A program made the position numbers and the translations under genes. Shown piece by piece: positions 44,364-53,008 of a stretch of 64,000 nucleotides of DNA. The stretch's first letter is position 1. Each line of letters starts with the position of its first letter. The notes beneath the pieces are model-generated. The model did not search any database. It was not told where the DNA came from and saw nothing but the letters and a program-made list of their open reading frames with translations. The DNA is from Pedococcus_A sp963730585 (GTDB lineage: Bacteria; Actinomycetota; Actinomycetes; Actinomycetales; Dermatophilaceae): positions 620,001 through 684,000 of the forward strand of contig CAVSSL010000010.1 in assembly GCA_963730585.1 (NCBI GenBank), written 5' to 3'.

Positions 44364-44393
44364 ATGACAAGGCTGTGATTCGGTCCGTATAGT
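44364..44393 (+). promoter_or_regulatory. Housekeeping-type promoter before the DUF3263 gene
   Basis: ATGACA (44364-44369), an 18-nt spacer and TATAGT (44388-44393) resemble a primary sigma promoter. Transcription would start near 44400, leaving a leader of about 47 nt before GTG 44447. Confidence 0.6.
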
Positions 44394-44446
44394 TGCCCGC
44401 GCAAGGACGGGGCAGGACGGGAAAACGACAGGGTCGAGGGCCGAGA

Positions 44447-44737
44447 GTGAACGCCGCACACGAGCAGGGCACCAGCAGCGCCGCGGGGGAGCTGAGTGAG
44501 CGCGACCGCGAGATCATCGCCTTCGAGCGCCAGTGGTGGAAGTACGCCGGCGCCAAGGAGCAGGCCATCCGCGAGCTGTTCGACATGAGCGCCACCCGCT
44601 ACTACCAGGTGCTCAACACCCTCATCGACAACCCGGCGGCCCTCGAGGCCGACCCGATGCTGATCAAGCGCCTGCGCCGGCTGCGCGCCTCGCGCCAGCG
44701 GGCCCGATCGGCGCGCCGCCTCGGCATCCAGCTGTAG
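44447..44737 (+). CDS. DUF3263 domain protein
   Basis: 96 aa. The DUF3263 core is LSERDREIIAFERQWWKYAG followed by AKEQAIRELFDMSATRYYQV and LNTLIDNPAALEADPMLIKR, with a basic C-terminus RRLRASRQRARSARRLGIQL. The helical layout resembles a DNA-binding HTH with a conserved WWKY, and the family is nearly restricted to actinobacteria. GTG 44447 has GAGGG. It has its own promoter and terminator. Confidence 0.9.
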   Translation: MNAAHEQGTSSAAGELSERDREIIAFERQWWKYAGAKEQAIRELFDMSATRYYQVLNTLIDNPAALEADPMLIKRLRRLRASRQRARSARRLGIQL

Positions 44738-44774
44738 CCCGCCGCTGCGGCACCGCGCAGCCCTCCAGACCACC

Positions 44775-44804
44775 ACGCCCGTGCAGGATCGACTGTACGG
44801 GCGT
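44775..44804 (+). terminator. Hairpin terminator after the DUF3263 gene
   Basis: ACGCCCGTGCAG (44775-44786) pairs with CTGTACGGGCGT (44793-44804) over 12 bp with one G-U and a 6-nt loop, followed by TGTGCTGC. Confidence 0.6.
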
Positions 44805-44911
44805 TGTGCTGCGCCGGTCCGTTCCACGCGGGCGCCCGAGAGGCCGGTGGCCGTGCGACGGACAGGCCGGTATGCCGGGCACGGCCCTGTCGTGCGTGCT
44901 TGACTGCGGGG

Positions 44912-45400
44912 GTGACCCAGCACGTGGCCGACCAGGCGCCGCAGCCGCGGACGCGGCGGGCCGGCCCCGACGACGCGCTCGTCGTCGCCGCGCTGACGTT
45001 GCAGTGCGCCCGCCACCGCGGTGCGCCCGCGGAGCCGGGCTTCCTCGACCGGTTCGCGTCCGCCTGGCTGGCGACGGTGGCCGAGCACCCGGTGTGGGTC
45101 GCGGAGTGCAGCGGGGAGCACGCCGGCTACCTCATGTCGACGCACCACCGGGCGCTGCCCTGGCCCGGTGACCGCGGCAGCGGTGGCAGCCTCATGGTCG
45201 AGCAGTTCTTCGTGCGCCCCGAGTTCCGGTCGCTGCGGATCGGCGAGCTGCTGCTGACGGCGGCGCGGGACTGGGCGCGGGCGGAGGGTCTGTCGACGCT
45301 CCAGATGCGTCCCGGCCGGCACACGCGCTCCCTGTGCGAGCGGGTCGGGTTGGCAGACGCGGGCGACCTCATGGAGCTGCGGCTGGGGGAGGGGCGGTGA
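44912..45400 (+). CDS. GNAT family N-acetyltransferase
   Basis: 162 aa. RRAGPDDALVVAALTLQCAR at the start, motif A MVEQFFVRPEFRSLRIGELL (acetyl-CoA loop R-x-x-x-I-G), and LQMRPGRHTRSLCERVGLAD at the end. The loop is less canonical than RxxGxG. GTG 44912 fits the domain start. Its stop overlaps the GTG of the next gene (GTGA at 45397-45400), so it begins a GNAT-VOC-peptidase operon. Confidence 0.85.
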   Translation: MTQHVADQAPQPRTRRAGPDDALVVAALTLQCARHRGAPAEPGFLDRFASAWLATVAEHPVWVAECSGEHAGYLMSTHHRALPWPGDRGSGGSLMVEQFFVRPEFRSLRIGELLLTAARDWARAEGLSTLQMRPGRHTRSLCERVGLADAGDLMELRLGEGR

Positions 45401-45825
45401 CCGAGGGCCCCAGGCGTGAGGGCTCCAGGGGTGCGGGCTCCAGGGGCGGGCTGCGGATCGGCTCGGTCGTGGTCAACGTCAGCGACGTGCCGGCCGCGAC
45501 CGCCTTCTGGTCGAAGGCCCTCGGCTACGAGCCGCGCTACGAGCCCGAGCCCGACTGGGTCATCCTCCAAGCGCCCGACGGCCGAGGCCCCAACCTCTCG
45601 CTCAACCTCGGGCAGACCCGGCCCGCCGACGTACCGCACGTCCACCTCGACCTCTACGCCGACGACCAGGCGGCCGAGGTCGGGCGGTTGCTCGGCCTCG
45701 GCGCCCGCCGCGTCGAGGACTGGCCGTACCCGGACGAGCCGTACGACTACGTCGTGCTCGAGGACCCCGACGGCAACCGGTTCTGCGTCATCGACGCCGG
45801 CGACGGCGAGGAGGAGGACGGCTGA
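45397..45825 (+). CDS. VOC family protein (glyoxalase-like)
   Basis: 142 aa. A single VOC domain: IGSVVVNVSDVPAATAFWSK, ALGYEPRYEPEPDWVILQAP, VPHVHLDLYADDQAAEVGRL and VVLEDPDGNRFCVIDAGD. The N-terminal 20 residues (EGPRREGSRGAGSRGG) are low complexity, from a GGGCTCCAGGGG repeat. Coupled to the GNAT gene by a 4-nt overlap and followed within 2 nt by the peptidase gene. Confidence 0.88.
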   Translation: MTEGPRREGSRGAGSRGGLRIGSVVVNVSDVPAATAFWSKALGYEPRYEPEPDWVILQAPDGRGPNLSLNLGQTRPADVPHVHLDLYADDQAAEVGRLLGLGARRVEDWPYPDEPYDYVVLEDPDGNRFCVIDAGDGEEEDG

Positions 45826-45826
45826 G

Positions 45827-46882
45827 GTGACCACCCGCCCGGGGCCCACCAACACGCTCACCGACGTGAGCGGCATACGGGTCGGGCACGCCACGCGCAC
45901 CGGCGACGGCTGGCTGACCGGCACCACCGTGGTGCTGCCCGGACCCGAGGGTGCGGTGGCGGGGGTCGACGTCCGCGGTGGGGGCCCCGGCACCCGGGAG
46001 ACCGACCTGCTCGACCCTCGCAACCTCGTCGACCGGGTGCACGCGGTCGTGCTCACCGGTGGCAGCGCCTTCGGGCTCGCCGCCGCCGACGGCGTGTGCC
46101 AGCACCTGTATGCCGCCGGGGTGGGTTGGCCCATGGGAGAGCCCGGGGAGGTGGTGCCGATCGTGCCCGCGGCCGTGCTCTTCGACCTCGGCCGCGGCGG
46201 CGAGTTCGGCAACCACCCCGGTCCCGAGGACGGCCGCGCCGCGTGTGAGGACGCCCATGCGGGTCCGGCGGTCCAGGGCTGTGTCGGAGCCGGGACGGGC
46301 GCCCGCGCCGGCGGGCTCAAGGGCGGCATCGGCTCGGCCAGCGCCGTGCTCGACGACGGCACGACGGTCGCCGCGCTGGTGGCGGTGAACGCCTGGGGAC
46401 TGCCCGTCCACCCAGAGACCGGCGAGCTGCTCGCTCTGCGCCACGGACTGCCCGGCGAGTTCGCCGGGGTCGGGGTGCCCCAGCGCGCGGAGGTCGAGGC
46501 GGCCCGTGCCCGCGCGGCCGAGGAGGCCCACCGGGCGCCGCTGTCGCCGGGGATGGCCACCACCATCGGGGTCATCGCGACCGACGCGACGCTGACGAAG
46601 GCGGAGTGCCAGAAGGTCTGCGGGCTCGGCCACGACGGACTGGCGAGGGCCGTCAACCCGGTGCACACCCTGCTCGACGGCGACACCCTCTTCACCCTCG
46701 CGACGGGCGACCGTCCCGCGCCCGACCTGCCCGGCCTGTTCGACCTGATGGCGGCCGCGGGTGACTGTGTGACCCGCGCGGTCGGGCACGCGATGCTCGC
46801 GGCGACCTCGGTCTCCACGCCCGCAGGCGAGATCCGCTCGTGGCGCGACGCGTTCCCCTCGGCCGTGACAGCCCTGGGGTGA
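45827..46882 (+). CDS. P1 family peptidase (DmpA/BapA-type, self-processing)
   Basis: 351 aa. N-terminal NTLTDVSGIRVGHATRTGDG, GVDVRGGGPGTRETDLLDP, VLTGGSAFGLAAADGV and VGAGTGARAGGLKGGIGSAS are family hallmarks. The predicted autoproteolysis site is in LSPGMATTIGVIATDATLTK (about residues 238-257), where a Thr takes the place of the DmpA Ser nucleophile, as in many members. These are aminopeptidases or amidases of N-terminal nucleophile type. GTG 45827 overlaps GAGG near the upstream stop. Confidence 0.9.
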   Translation: MTTRPGPTNTLTDVSGIRVGHATRTGDGWLTGTTVVLPGPEGAVAGVDVRGGGPGTRETDLLDPRNLVDRVHAVVLTGGSAFGLAAADGVCQHLYAAGVGWPMGEPGEVVPIVPAAVLFDLGRGGEFGNHPGPEDGRAACEDAHAGPAVQGCVGAGTGARAGGLKGGIGSASAVLDDGTTVAALVAVNAWGLPVHPETGELLALRHGLPGEFAGVGVPQRAEVEAARARAAEEAHRAPLSPGMATTIGVIATDATLTKAECQKVCGLGHDGLARAVNPVHTLLDGDTLFTLATGDRPAPDLPGLFDLMAAAGDCVTRAVGHAMLAATSVSTPAGEIRSWRDAFPSAVTALG

Positions 46883-46888
46883 GCCGGC

Positions 46889-49114
46889 TCAGCCCGTGCG
46901 CTTCTCCGGCGCCGAGGCGGTGCGTCGCTGCCCTGCGACCTGCGTGCGGGCCGCGACCGACCGTTGCGGTCTGGGCTTGGGGGAGGCGGTGCGCTTGGCC
47001 GCGGGCCGTCGGCCGGGGGCGGCGTGAGGGGGTCCGGCATGAGCGGTGGGACCTGGCACAGCCGAGGGTTCGGCCGCGGCAGCGCGGCGCTCGAGCGCGA
47101 GCTCGCGGGTGCGCGCGATGTCCTCGGCGGTGAAGACCCCGTTGACGCCGGAGATCGTCGCGAGCCGCATCCCGTGCTTGAGCCCGAGCTGGTAGATCTC
47201 CTTGACCTTCTCCCACTCGATGTTGCGGCCGACGGTGAAGGTCTCGTACCGGCCCTCGAGCGCGAGGACGATGGTCTCCGCGAGGCACGCGTAGACGACG
47301 CCCCGGGGCAGGCCGATGTCACGCATGCGGACCTCGCCGGGGAGCTCGATCTCACCCGACTCGACCACGAGCACGTCGGGCCGCTTGGCGACGTCCTCGG
47401 GCGAGAGGTCCAGCGGCCGGGCGACGTCCGTGATCACGCACCCGGGCTTGACCGCCATGATGTCGAGCACCCGCTTGCCGGCCCCGGAGGTGGCGGTGAC
47501 GATGAGGTCCATGTCACCGAGGTGGCCGTTGGGGGTGGCGGCGACGTGCACCACCGCCCGAGGGTGGCCGCTCTCGATGTCGTGCTTGAGGGCGAGCAGC
47601 TTGGCCGACTCCGGGGAGACGAGCCACAGCTCGTCGCTGGAGAGGGCGAGCAGCCTGGCGCAGACCGAGCCGATCGCGCCGGTGGCGCCCACCACCATGG
47701 CCTTGCCGTGCATCCGGCCCTTCTCGTCGACCTCGACCAGCCCGAGCCGGCCGAGCGCGTCGTGCGCCGCCCACAGGGCGCCGGAGGCGCTGTAGCTGTT
47801 CCCCGTGGTCACCGGCAGCGGCGCCTGCTTCGCCACCGTCACCCCGGCGTCCCCGACCACCTTGGTGAACGCCCCGAGCCCCATGACCTGGGCGCCCAGC
47901 TTCTCGGCGATACGAGCCGCCTGCAGCAGGCGCGCGTAGGTGAACTCCGGCTTGTGCGCCATGAGCTCCTTGGGGGTGCCGCCCACGGTGATGAGCCACC
48001 CCTCCGCCTGCGCCCCGGTGGGCGAGGTGATGCCGGTGACGTGGCTGTAGGTGAAGGGTGGCGCGTACGCCATCGTCTTCTCGATGACGTCCATGACCGG
48101 ACCGGGGGCGAGCCTGGCGATGGTTCCCAGCGGTTCGGCGTTCTTGAAGTGCTCCTGCGACAGCGGGTGGATGACGAAGGCGAAGCGGCTCTTGCGCCTC
48201 GGGCCGTTGGGGTGGAGCACCCGGGGCTGCAGGTCGGCCGAGACGATCATGTCGAGCAGGTCGTCGTTGGTGAGCGGGCCCGCGTTGCCGACCAGGGCGA
48301 GCATCATGGCCTCGAGCATCGCCGTCGACACCGTCACGTCGAACGGCTGCGGCGTCACGTCGACGACCATGTCGACACCGCGTGAGGCCAGCTCATCGAG
48401 CTGCTCGTGCGAGATCGCCGTGGTGACCAGCGTCTTGCCGGCGAGGTCCTCGAGCCCGAACCCGGCGAGCTCCTCGTAGGTCGCCACGAGGACGTCGCAG
48501 TGACGGGCGGCCTGGCGGGCCAGCGCCCGGCTCGCGTAGTACCCCGGGGCCTTGAGCTCGGTCTTCAGCTGCGCGGGGACCAGCCGCAGCGGCCACAGCG
48601 CCAGGTGCGCCCCGAGACCGAGGGCGGGGTTCGACTCGAGCTTGGCAGGCAGGTCGAGCCGCAGGAGGGGGTCGGCGAACTCGATGTTGGGGGTGAACTC
48701 CCGCAGGACGCGCGAGGTGCGGGCGTGGTTCGTGCCACCGAGGACCACCGTGCGGGCGTTCATGAAGTACCCCGGCAGCTCCGCCTGGACGTGCCGGACC
48801 GCCCACTCCTGCAGCACCTCGAGCAGCTCGTGGCCGTCGGTGACCGGCACCGAGGTGGTGGCGGCCCTGATGCGTTCGAGGGCGGCGAGGTCGCCGTCGT
48901 AGAGGCCCACCGCCTGGGCCTCCCGTATGCCGGTCACGGCGATGGCGTCGGCGCTCGCCGCCCAGTGCCTGACGAGGTCCTCGGCGGCGGCCACGTCGCC
49001 TCCGGTGCCCACCCGCACGAGGTGGAAGTCGCGGTTCAGGAAGGTCACGTGCTCGTCGTAGTCGCCGTCGTGGGACTTGAGGCTGACGTTCACGACGAGT
49101 GCCGGAGTGGTCAT
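46889..49114 (-). CDS. Two-domain dehydrogenase with C-terminal AAR-like (acyl-ACP reductase-like) region
   Basis: 741 aa. Residues about 330-680 parallel cyanobacterial long-chain acyl-ACP reductase: FTYSHVTGITSPTGAQAEGW, LGAQVMGLGAFTKVVGDAG, PVTTGNSYSASGALWAAHDA, the Rossmann loop VVGATGAIGSVCARLLAL (about 470) and MAVKPGCVITDVARPLDLSP, whose Cys (about 559) aligns with the acyl-carrying Cys of AAR as I recall it. The N-terminal 320 aa look like another nucleotide-binding unit (TVVLGGTNHARTSRVLREF) that I cannot name. The tail is basic and Ala/Pro rich. It likely reduces or transfers acyl thioesters. It follows a male-sterility-type SDR gene. Confidence 0.7.
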   Translation of the reverse strand: MTTPALVVNVSLKSHDGDYDEHVTFLNRDFHLVRVGTGGDVAAAEDLVRHWAASADAIAVTGIREAQAVGLYDGDLAALERIRAATTSVPVTDGHELLEVLQEWAVRHVQAELPGYFMNARTVVLGGTNHARTSRVLREFTPNIEFADPLLRLDLPAKLESNPALGLGAHLALWPLRLVPAQLKTELKAPGYYASRALARQAARHCDVLVATYEELAGFGLEDLAGKTLVTTAISHEQLDELASRGVDMVVDVTPQPFDVTVSTAMLEAMMLALVGNAGPLTNDDLLDMIVSADLQPRVLHPNGPRRKSRFAFVIHPLSQEHFKNAEPLGTIARLAPGPVMDVIEKTMAYAPPFTYSHVTGITSPTGAQAEGWLITVGGTPKELMAHKPEFTYARLLQAARIAEKLGAQVMGLGAFTKVVGDAGVTVAKQAPLPVTTGNSYSASGALWAAHDALGRLGLVEVDEKGRMHGKAMVVGATGAIGSVCARLLALSSDELWLVSPESAKLLALKHDIESGHPRAVVHVAATPNGHLGDMDLIVTATSGAGKRVLDIMAVKPGCVITDVARPLDLSPEDVAKRPDVLVVESGEIELPGEVRMRDIGLPRGVVYACLAETIVLALEGRYETFTVGRNIEWEKVKEIYQLGLKHGMRLATISGVNGVFTAEDIARTRELALERRAAAAEPSAVPGPTAHAGPPHAAPGRRPAAKRTASPKPRPQRSVAARTQVAGQRRTASAPEKRTG

Positions 49115-49136
49115 CGGCTGTGCGCCTCCTCGCGCT

Positions 49137-49200
49137 GCTGGGTGGTCAGGGCCGCTGGGTGGTCGGGCCGTTGGGTGGTCGGGCCGTTGGGTGGTCAGTG
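49137..49200. repeat. Four imperfect 16-17 bp tandem repeats
   Basis: Units of GYTGGGTGGTCRGGGCC start at 49137, 49154, 49170 and 49186 in the 123-nt gap between the SDR gene and the AAR-like gene. The array could vary in copy number and change the spacing within the operon. Confidence 0.75.
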
Positions 49201-49237
49201 GGTCGGTAGGGGCGTCACGCCAGGCCTCACCACGAGG

Positions 49238-50329
49238 TCAGGTCATGGCGTCGGCATGGATCTCGGGGTGGGCCACCATGTAGTCGAGCAGGCGGCCGGC
49301 GTAGCTCTCGAACGGCGGGCAGGTGAGCCCGGTGCCGCTGAGGAGGGCATCGGTGTTGGCGGTGGCGTAGGTCGTGGGCGAGGCGAAGTAGTCCAGCCCC
49401 TCGGCCGGCAGGCCCAGCAGGCGCTCGAGTCCGGGCACCGAGCCGACGAGGCGGCGGGTTGCGCCGAGGGGCAACGGCACCCAGAACACGGTCTTGCCGA
49501 GGTGCCGGGCGAAGGTGCTCACGACCTGTCGCACCGTCGGCGGGTGGGGGTCGGTCAGGGCGAAGGTGCGTCCCACCGAGGCGTCCATGACCGACAGCAG
49601 GTCCATGGCCTCCACGACGAAGTCGCGCGGCACCACGCAGACCCTGACCCGGTCGAGCGAGCCGACCGCCGGCACCAGCGCCACGCGGGGCTGCCGCCGC
49701 AGGAAGGTCGCCAGGAAGTAGGGCCCGTCGTACTTCTGGGTCTCACCCGTGCGGGAGTCGCCGACGACGATGCCGGGGCGGTAGATGGTGGCTGCAAGGC
49801 CGTCGGCCACGGCCTTGCGGACCAGCAGCTCGGCCTCGAACTTCGTCGACTCGTAGTGGTTGCGGAACGGCTGCCCCTCGTCGAGCGCCTCCTCGGTGAA
49901 CTCGCCGTCGTAGAGCCCGCTGACGTAGCAGGTGCTGACGTACTGGAGCCGGTGCAGCTGCTGGCGCGAACGGCAGAACTCGAGCACCTGCGCCGTCCCG
50001 TCGACGTTGACCCGGCGGGCCACCGACTGCGGCACGGTGAGGTCGTAGACGGCGGCGAGGTGCCAGACCTCCTGCACGTCGTCGAGGGCCTTCAGCTCGG
50101 CCGGGGCGAGCCCGAGGTCGGGTGCCGTGATGTCACCACTGAGCAGGACCACCCGGCCTCGGGTGTGGGGGTGGTCGTGCTCGATCTCGGCGAGCCGGCG
50201 CCGGGCGGTCTCGTGGTGCCGGTCCTGCACCAGGCAGACGGCTCGCACGCCGTCGCGTCGAGCCAGCAGCCTGGGCAGGAGGGCCGAGCCCAGGAAGCCC
50301 GGGAAGCCGGTCATCAGCAGTGCAGCCAC
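49238..50329 (-). CDS. NAD(P)-dependent SDR of the male-sterility / fatty acyl reductase / thioester reductase type
   Basis: 363 aa. Extended SDR: LLMTGFPGFLGSALLPRLLA (cofactor loop), VRAVCLVQDRHHETARRRL, VVLLSGDITAPDLGLAPAEL, VWHLAAVYDLTVPQSVARRV, YVSTCYVSGLYDGEF and the catalytic HYESTKFEAE. This set defines the NAD_binding_4 branch that reduces acyl-CoA or carrier-bound acyl groups. GTG 50329 has AAGGCGAG. With the AAR-like gene 123 nt downstream it suggests a two-enzyme fatty-acyl pathway. Confidence 0.82.
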   Translation of the reverse strand: MAALLMTGFPGFLGSALLPRLLARRDGVRAVCLVQDRHHETARRRLAEIEHDHPHTRGRVVLLSGDITAPDLGLAPAELKALDDVQEVWHLAAVYDLTVPQSVARRVNVDGTAQVLEFCRSRQQLHRLQYVSTCYVSGLYDGEFTEEALDEGQPFRNHYESTKFEAELLVRKAVADGLAATIYRPGIVVGDSRTGETQKYDGPYFLATFLRRQPRVALVPAVGSLDRVRVCVVPRDFVVEAMDLLSVMDASVGRTFALTDPHPPTVRQVVSTFARHLGKTVFWVPLPLGATRRLVGSVPGLERLLGLPAEGLDYFASPTTYATANTDALLSGTGLTCPPFESYAGRLLDYMVAHPEIHADAMT

Positions 50330-50494
50330 GCGCTCGCCTTCGTGCGGGGCGTCGGGGCGACACCACGCCTTCCTCGACGCCGTCGGGGAACACTTCGAAC
50401 GTACTCGCGCAGCGGTGCTGGGGAAGGGGCCATTGGGCCCCTCCGCTCGAACCGGCCCACACGGCATACGCGGTCCATCCGCCGCTCCGTCTCA

Positions 50495-50519
50495 GGTGAC
50501 AAAATGACAGAAAGTCACC
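50495..50519. promoter_or_regulatory. Inverted repeat in the divergent region before the ABC operon
   Basis: GGTGAC (50495-50500) and GTCACC (50514-50519) flank an A-rich 13-nt core AAAATGACAGAAA, unusual in this GC-rich DNA. It is 103 nt before the binding-protein ATG and may mark a promoter or operator. The 293-nt gap 50330-50622 shows no gene. Confidence 0.4.
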
Positions 50520-50622
50520 GTAGACCGCGAGAAAACTCTGTGGCAGGGTCGTGGCCGCGGGTCAAGGGGGATCCGCGGTCGGCGCCACGGCGCCGGCGAC
50601 ACCTGCTGCGGAGGTCTGCCCG

Positions 50623-52050
50623 ATGCGTCTACCGTCCCGCTCCACCCTTGTCGTCTCCGGCCTGGCCGCCGCCGTCGCCCTCTCCGGGTGCGTCGGCGCG
50701 AAGAGCGCCGAGGACACCGGCGATCCCAACGCCAACGCCGACGCCAAGGAGGTCACGCTCGTCATCAGCTCCAACGGGGTCGTCGGCGGCAAGAACTCCG
50801 CCGAGGCCAGCTGGATCTCCGAGAAGGTCATCCCCGCGTTCGTCGAGGCCCAGAAGGCCAAGGGGGTGACCGCCAAGGTCACCTTCAACGGCGCCGGCGT
50901 CGAGGACGAGCAGTACAAGACCAAGCTCGAGCTCAACCTCAAGACCGGCAGCGGCTCGGACGTCTTTGCCGCAGACGGCATCTGGCTCGGTGAGCTGGCC
51001 AGTGCCGGCTACGTGAAGCCGCTCGACGAGGTCGTCGGCGACAAGGCCAAGAGCTGGGACGGCTGGTCGCAGATCTCCGAGGCCGTGCAGCAGAACCTCA
51101 CCTACAAGGACAAGCTCTACGGCATCCCGAACGGCACCGACGGGCGCGTCCTCTACTTCAACAAGAAGCTCTTCGCGCAGGCCGGCCTGCCCACCGACTG
51201 GCAGCCGACCTCGTGGGACGACGTCTTCGCCGCCGGCGAGGCCCTCAAGAAGGTCAAGGGGGTCACCCCCATCCAGGTCAACGCCGGCGTCCCCATGGGT
51301 GAGGCCACCACGGCGCAAGGCTTCCTGCCGCTGCTGGCCGGCACCGGCAAGCCGCTCTACGACGACTCCAGCGGCAAGTGGCAGGGCAGCACGCAGGGCG
51401 TCAAGGACGTCCTCGGCTTCTACGACAAGCTCTACGGCACCGGTCTCGGCGACCCCCGCATGCAGCAGGACAAGGCAGGGCGCGACCAGTCCTTCGCCGA
51501 GTTCAGCAAGGGCAAGATCGGCGTCCTCGCCGAGGGCGACTACTTCTGGCGTTCGGTGATCTGCCCCGACAAGGAGAACTGCGCGACCACGTCGATGCCC
51601 GACCGCGACGAGGTCGTCGGCTGGGCCAAGATCCCGGCGAAGCAGCCGGGTGCGGGCGTGAACGGCCAGGACTTCGTCAGCGGCTCCGGCGGTGCGGGCT
51701 GGATGCTCAACCCGAAGACGAAGTACCCGCAGCAGGCGTGGGAGCTGATGGCCTTCATGACGTCGAAGGAGATGCAGACCGAGCTGTCGAAGGCCCAGAT
51801 CCGCATCTCGGCGCGGGCGGACGTCAACGCCGAGACGCTCAAGAACGACCCGCTGCTGAGCTTCATCTCCTCCGAGGTGCTGCCGCTGACGACCTACCGC
51901 CCGTCGGACGAGAAGTACAACGAGGTCTCGCTCGCCATCCAGCAGGCCACGGCCGACGTGGTCTCGGGCAAGAGCCCCGACGAGGCCGCGAAGACCTTCG
52001 CATCGTCCCTGGAGAAGGCCGTTGGTGCAGACCGCGTCGCAAACGGCTGA
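50623..52050 (+). CDS. Carbohydrate ABC transporter substrate-binding lipoprotein
   Basis: 475 aa. Signal LVVSGLAAAVALSGC with lipobox Cys about residue 25. Family 1 extracellular solute-binding fold: VTLVISSNGVVGGKNSAEAS, SGSDVFAADGIWLGELASAG, YGIPNGTDGRVLYFNKKLFA, GKIGVLAEGDYFWRS and YPQQAWELMAFMTSKEMQTE. ATG 50623 has GGAGG. It heads a six-gene operon (two permeases, ATPase, CehA-like, GH38). The terminal alpha-mannosidase hints at a mannoside or mannose-containing glycan as substrate. Confidence 0.93.
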   Translation: MRLPSRSTLVVSGLAAAVALSGCVGAKSAEDTGDPNANADAKEVTLVISSNGVVGGKNSAEASWISEKVIPAFVEAQKAKGVTAKVTFNGAGVEDEQYKTKLELNLKTGSGSDVFAADGIWLGELASAGYVKPLDEVVGDKAKSWDGWSQISEAVQQNLTYKDKLYGIPNGTDGRVLYFNKKLFAQAGLPTDWQPTSWDDVFAAGEALKKVKGVTPIQVNAGVPMGEATTAQGFLPLLAGTGKPLYDDSSGKWQGSTQGVKDVLGFYDKLYGTGLGDPRMQQDKAGRDQSFAEFSKGKIGVLAEGDYFWRSVICPDKENCATTSMPDRDEVVGWAKIPAKQPGAGVNGQDFVSGSGGAGWMLNPKTKYPQQAWELMAFMTSKEMQTELSKAQIRISARADVNAETLKNDPLLSFISSEVLPLTTYRPSDEKYNEVSLAIQQATADVVSGKSPDEAAKTFASSLEKAVGADRVANG

Positions 52051-53008
52051 CCTGCGGCCGGCCCCGGAGACCGCTCCGGGGCCGCCCGCCGGGTCGTCAT
52101 CCACCCGCCGGCGCCGTGCCCGGCACGACAGCGACGTCGTCGGTCTCGGCCGGGGCCGCGCCATGGCGTTCGTCGCGCCGGCGCTGGTGCTGGTCGGGGT
52201 GTTCCTGGTCTTCCCCGCCGCCTGGACGCTCTACCTCGGCCTCCTCGACTACAGCCTCACCGGCGCCGGGGCCCAGGCGCCCGTCTTCGTCGGGCTCGGC
52301 AACTACACCAGCGCCCTGTCCGACCCGGCGTTCCTGAAGTCGCTCTGGCTGACCCTGCTGTTCGTCGGTGGCTCGGCGGTGCTGGGGCAGAACGTCCTCG
52401 GCTTCGCCCTGGCGTGGTTCCTCAGCGGTGCCCGCCGGGCGGTGCGCAGCACGGTCACCGTGCTCGTCCTGCTGGCGTGGATCCTGCCCGGCTCGGTGGT
52501 GGCCTTCCTCTGGCAGGCGCTGCTCGACCGCCGCAACGGCACCCTCAACGCGCTGCTCGGCACCACCGACATGGCGTGGGCGCTCGACCACCCCATGGCG
52601 GTCATCATCATCTTCAACATCTGGCGCGGCACGGCGTTCTCGATGCTGCTCTACACCGCCGCGCTCGCCACGGTGCCGCGGTCGCACCTCGAGGTGGCCC
52701 GGATGGCCGGCGCCAGCAGGTGGCAGCAGCTGCGCGACGTGGTGCTCCCGACCGTCAAGCGGCACGTGCTCACCAACACGCTGCTGATCACGCTGTGGAC
52801 CTTCAACGACTTCTCGCCCTACCTGCTCACCGGCGGTGGGCCGAACCGGGAGTCGGAGATCCTGCCCGTCTACATCTACAAGGAGGCCATCATCGGCGGC
52901 CAGCTCGGCTACGGCTCGGCCATCTCGCTGCTGCTGCTCCTCGCCAACCTCGTGATCGCGCTTGCCTACGTGCGGCTGCTGCGCACCCGTGAGAAGGCAG
53001 CGTCATGA
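52025..53008 (+). CDS. Sugar ABC transporter permease (MalF/UgpA type)
   Basis: 327 aa. Six helices beginning AMAFVAPALVLVGVFLVFPA. EAA loop EVARMAGASRWQQLRDVVLP contacts the ATPase. GTG 52025 (or TTG 52022) has GGAGAAGG and overlaps the binding-protein gene by 26 nt. The soluble N-terminus (SQTADLRPAPETAPGPPAGS) is longer than usual. Confidence 0.93.
   Translation: MQTASQTADLRPAPETAPGPPAGSSSTRRRRARHDSDVVGLGRGRAMAFVAPALVLVGVFLVFPAAWTLYLGLLDYSLTGAGAQAPVFVGLGNYTSALSDPAFLKSLWLTLLFVGGSAVLGQNVLGFALAWFLSGARRAVRSTVTVLVLLAWILPGSVVAFLWQALLDRRNGTLNALLGTTDMAWALDHPMAVIIIFNIWRGTAFSMLLYTAALATVPRSHLEVARMAGASRWQQLRDVVLPTVKRHVLTNTLLITLWTFNDFSPYLLTGGGPNRESEILPVYIYKEAIIGGQLGYGSAISLLLLLANLVIALAYVRLLRTREKAAS

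Noticed and set aside
49137..49200. Possible CRISPR array
   Set aside because: The units are contiguous 16-17 bp repeats without spacers, and no cas genes are present.
48407..50869. 820-codon open frame on the plus strand
   Set aside because: Antisense to the AAR-like and SDR genes, His/Gly/Val-rich composition without motifs, typical shadow frame.
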